DNA from: Chromatiaceae bacterium
GTDB taxonomy: Bacteria; Pseudomonadota; Gammaproteobacteria; Chromatiales; Chromatiaceae
Assembly (NCBI GenBank): GCA_024235215.1
Contig: JACKMU010000001.1
Coordinates: 372,001 to 436,000, forward strand
DNA: 64,000 bases
Reading direction: 5' to 3'
Below are positions 62,623-64,000 of the stretch, piece by piece. Made by a program: the position numbers and the translations under genes. The notes beneath the pieces are model-generated. The model searched no databases, had not been told where the DNA came from, and saw only the letters and a list, made by a program, of their open reading frames with translations. Positions within the stretch are counted from its first letter, which is position 1. Each line of letters begins with the position of its first letter.

Positions 62623-63315
62623 ATGAGTTCTATCGAACAGCGCCTGGCCGATGTAAACAGGCGTATCAGACAGGCGGAGCAACATTACCAGCGCAGCGCC
62701 GGCTCGGTCCGCTTACTGGCGGTCAGCAAAACGCATCCTGCCGGCGCCATCCGTGAGGCGCTGCGGGCGGGCCAGCACAGCTTTGGTGAGAGCTATCTGC
62801 AGGAGGCGCTGCTCAAGATCGGACAACTGCACGCAGAACCGATCGAATGGCATTTCATCGGCCGGATTCAGGGCAACAAGACCCGGGCGATCGCAGAAAA
62901 TTTTCAATGGGTGCACAGCCTGGAGAGTGTTAGACACGCGCAGCGGCTGAATGACCAGCGTCCGCAGGACCTGGCCCCGCTGAATGTCTGTCTGCAGATC
63001 ATGGTGGACGAGGAAGAGAGCAAGGGGGGTGTAACACCGGATCAGGCCCAATTGTTGATCGCTGAAATTGCCAGATTGCCGCGCCTGCGGCTGCGCGGGT
63101 TGATGACCCTGCCCGCCCCGGTCCAGGGAGTGGAGAACCAGCGTGTTCCCTTTCGCCACCTGCGAATGCTGAGGGAACAGCTGAAATCGACCGATCTTCC
63201 TCTGGAGACACTGTCGATGGGGATGACCGACGACCTGGAGGCGGCAATCGCCGAAGGGGCGACCATCGTGCGAATCGGCACGGCGATTTTTGGTCCGAGG
63301 CAGACAAAAACGTGA
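62623..63315 (+). CDS. yggS: PLP homeostasis protein YggS (PLPBP family)
   Basis: This 230-residue PLP-binding barrel protein keeps free pyridoxal phosphate in balance and affects amino-acid pools. The cofactor lysine is in LLAVSKTHPAGAIREAL, followed by FGESYLQEAL, EWHFIGRIQGNKTR, and the phosphate-binding SMGMTDDLEAAIAEGATIVRIGTAIFG. The MSSIEQRLADVNRRI start fits the family; an ATG eleven codons earlier (62590) is possible. It precedes proC by about 70 bp, a conserved pair. Confidence 0.94.
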   Translation: MSSIEQRLADVNRRIRQAEQHYQRSAGSVRLLAVSKTHPAGAIREALRAGQHSFGESYLQEALLKIGQLHAEPIEWHFIGRIQGNKTRAIAENFQWVHSLESVRHAQRLNDQRPQDLAPLNVCLQIMVDEEESKGGVTPDQAQLLIAEIARLPRLRLRGLMTLPAPVQGVENQRVPFRHLRMLREQLKSTDLPLETLSMGMTDDLEAAIAEGATIVRIGTAIFGPRQTKT

Positions 63316-63385
63316 TCGAGAAGGTGAATATGTGCTGCAGAAATAATAAAGTAACCAAATCATTTCAGCAGGCAATAGTGCGATC

Positions 63386-64000
63386 ATGAATCAGAAAAGC
63401 GCGGGTAACCTTCCAGACATGAGCAGTAGCACCGTAGCCTTCATTGGCGGCGGGAACATGGCGGGCAGTCTGATTGGTGGACTGGTGGCAGATGGCTACC
63501 AACCGGATAAAATCTATGCGAGTGACCGCGACAGCGAAAAACTTGCGTTGCTGGCGGCCAAATTCGGTATCCGCTCAGCCCGCAATAACCAGGATGCAGT
63601 GGAGCATTGCGACATCCTGGTGCTTGCTGTCAAACCGCAGGTGATGCGAACTGTGGCTGAAGAGTTGGCGGAGGCGGTACAACAGCGCCAACCATTGGTG
63701 ATCTCGATAGCTGCTGGCGTCAGAGAGGTGCATTTGGATCAATGGCTGGGAGGGGGGATCGCTTTGATTCGCAGCATGCCCAACACTCCAGCGATGCTGC
63801 AGGCTGGAGCTACCGTGCTGCACGCGGGAGCCGGTGTCAGCAAACAACAGAAGAGCATCGCAGAAACCATCTTACGCTCGGTCGGACTCACCTGTTGGGT
63901 GCAGGATGAGGCATTGATGGATGCGGTAACCGCCCTCTCCGGAAGCGGACCCGCCTACTTTTTTCTGCTCATGGAAGCAATGGAGCAGGCCGGCATCGAA
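63386..64000 (+). CDS. proC: Pyrroline-5-carboxylate reductase ProC, truncated by the window edge
   Basis: The first 205 codons are in the window and the frame stays open to the edge. ProC reduces pyrroline-5-carboxylate to proline with NAD(P)H. The Rossmann start VAFIGGGNMAGSLIGGL follows an 11-residue tail; an ATG at 63419 would remove that tail. LAVKPQVM, SIAAGV, IRSMPNTPAMLQAGATVL and the catalytic-domain DAVTALSGSGPAYFFLLMEAM confirm the family. The gene follows yggS. Confidence 0.95.
   Translation, partial: MNQKSAGNLPDMSSSTVAFIGGGNMAGSLIGGLVADGYQPDKIYASDRDSEKLALLAAKFGIRSARNNQDAVEHCDILVLAVKPQVMRTVAEELAEAVQQRQPLVISIAAGVREVHLDQWLGGGIALIRSMPNTPAMLQAGATVLHAGAGVSKQQKSIAETILRSVGLTCWVQDEALMDAVTALSGSGPAYFFLLMEAMEQAGIE

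Overview
The window is a chromosomal segment of a gammaproteobacterium. The gene content fits a free-living or symbiotic autotroph related to Chromatiales-type sulfur oxidisers. The reasons are a complete dcw cell-wall/division cluster in gammaproteobacterial order, a tkt-gap-pgk-fba block of Calvin-cycle character, a PilGHIJ-ChpA twitching-chemotaxis cluster, and a gshB to proC neighbourhood that matches the Pseudomonas aeruginosa PA0393-PA0417 region as I recall it. The lineage is an inference. No rRNA, tRNA, transposase, prophage or CRISPR array was seen.

Layout. (1) 1-16.7 kb, minus strand: dcw cluster mraZ-rsmH-ftsL-ftsI-murE-murF-mraY-murD-ftsW-murG-murC-murB-ddl-ftsQ-ftsA, with the first codons of ftsZ at the left edge. 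Most genes overlap by 4 bp. A promoter and MraZ-type TGGG repeats precede mraZ. (2) 16.9-17.6 kb: rnpB (class A RNase P RNA, minus strand) and a candidate small RNA on the plus strand. (3) 17.6-19.7 kb: argD and argF. (4) 19.9-27.8 kb: a MoxR/DUF58/DUF4381/BatA/BatB/TPR/BatD operon. Its TPR gene carries about twelve 33-bp tandem repeats. (5) 27.8-31.0 kb: accessory stretch with dodecin, an MBL hydrolase, an orphan MbcA/ParS/Xre-type antitoxin-domain protein, an unrecognised protein, a DUF2934 protein with a lysine-rich tail, and intergenic hairpins. (6) 31.1-33.3 kb: purC and srkA. (7) 33.4-39.0 kb, minus strand: tkt, gap, pgk, fba. (8) 39.5-44.3 kb: a thioredoxin-fold protein, metK behind a terminator-like leader, an SAH riboswitch, ahcY and metF (activated-methyl cycle). 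(9) 44.4-45.2 kb: rsmE. (10) 45.3-54.7 kb, minus strand: pilG-pilH-pilI-pilJ-chpA-chpC, lacking pilK and chpB. (11) 55-59 kb: gshB-apbE-tonB-yqgE-ruvX and a PyrK-like flavoprotein. (12) 60-62.4 kb, minus strand: pilT-pilU. (13) 62.6-64 kb: yggS and a truncated proC.

How it fits together. The dcw genes build lipid II and the divisome. tkt/gap/pgk/fba serve carbon metabolism, probably CO2 fixation. metK/ahcY/metF make S-adenosylmethionine and remove S-adenosylhomocysteine, with ahcY under direct RNA control by SAH. The Chp genes sense and signal to the type IV pilus retraction motors PilT and PilU about 8 kb away. The most interesting unexplained items are the metK leader with mutually exclusive helices, the compact candidate sRNA between rnpB and argD, the orphan PyrK-like gene, the repeat-expanded Bat TPR protein, and the orphan antitoxin with its unrecognised neighbour.
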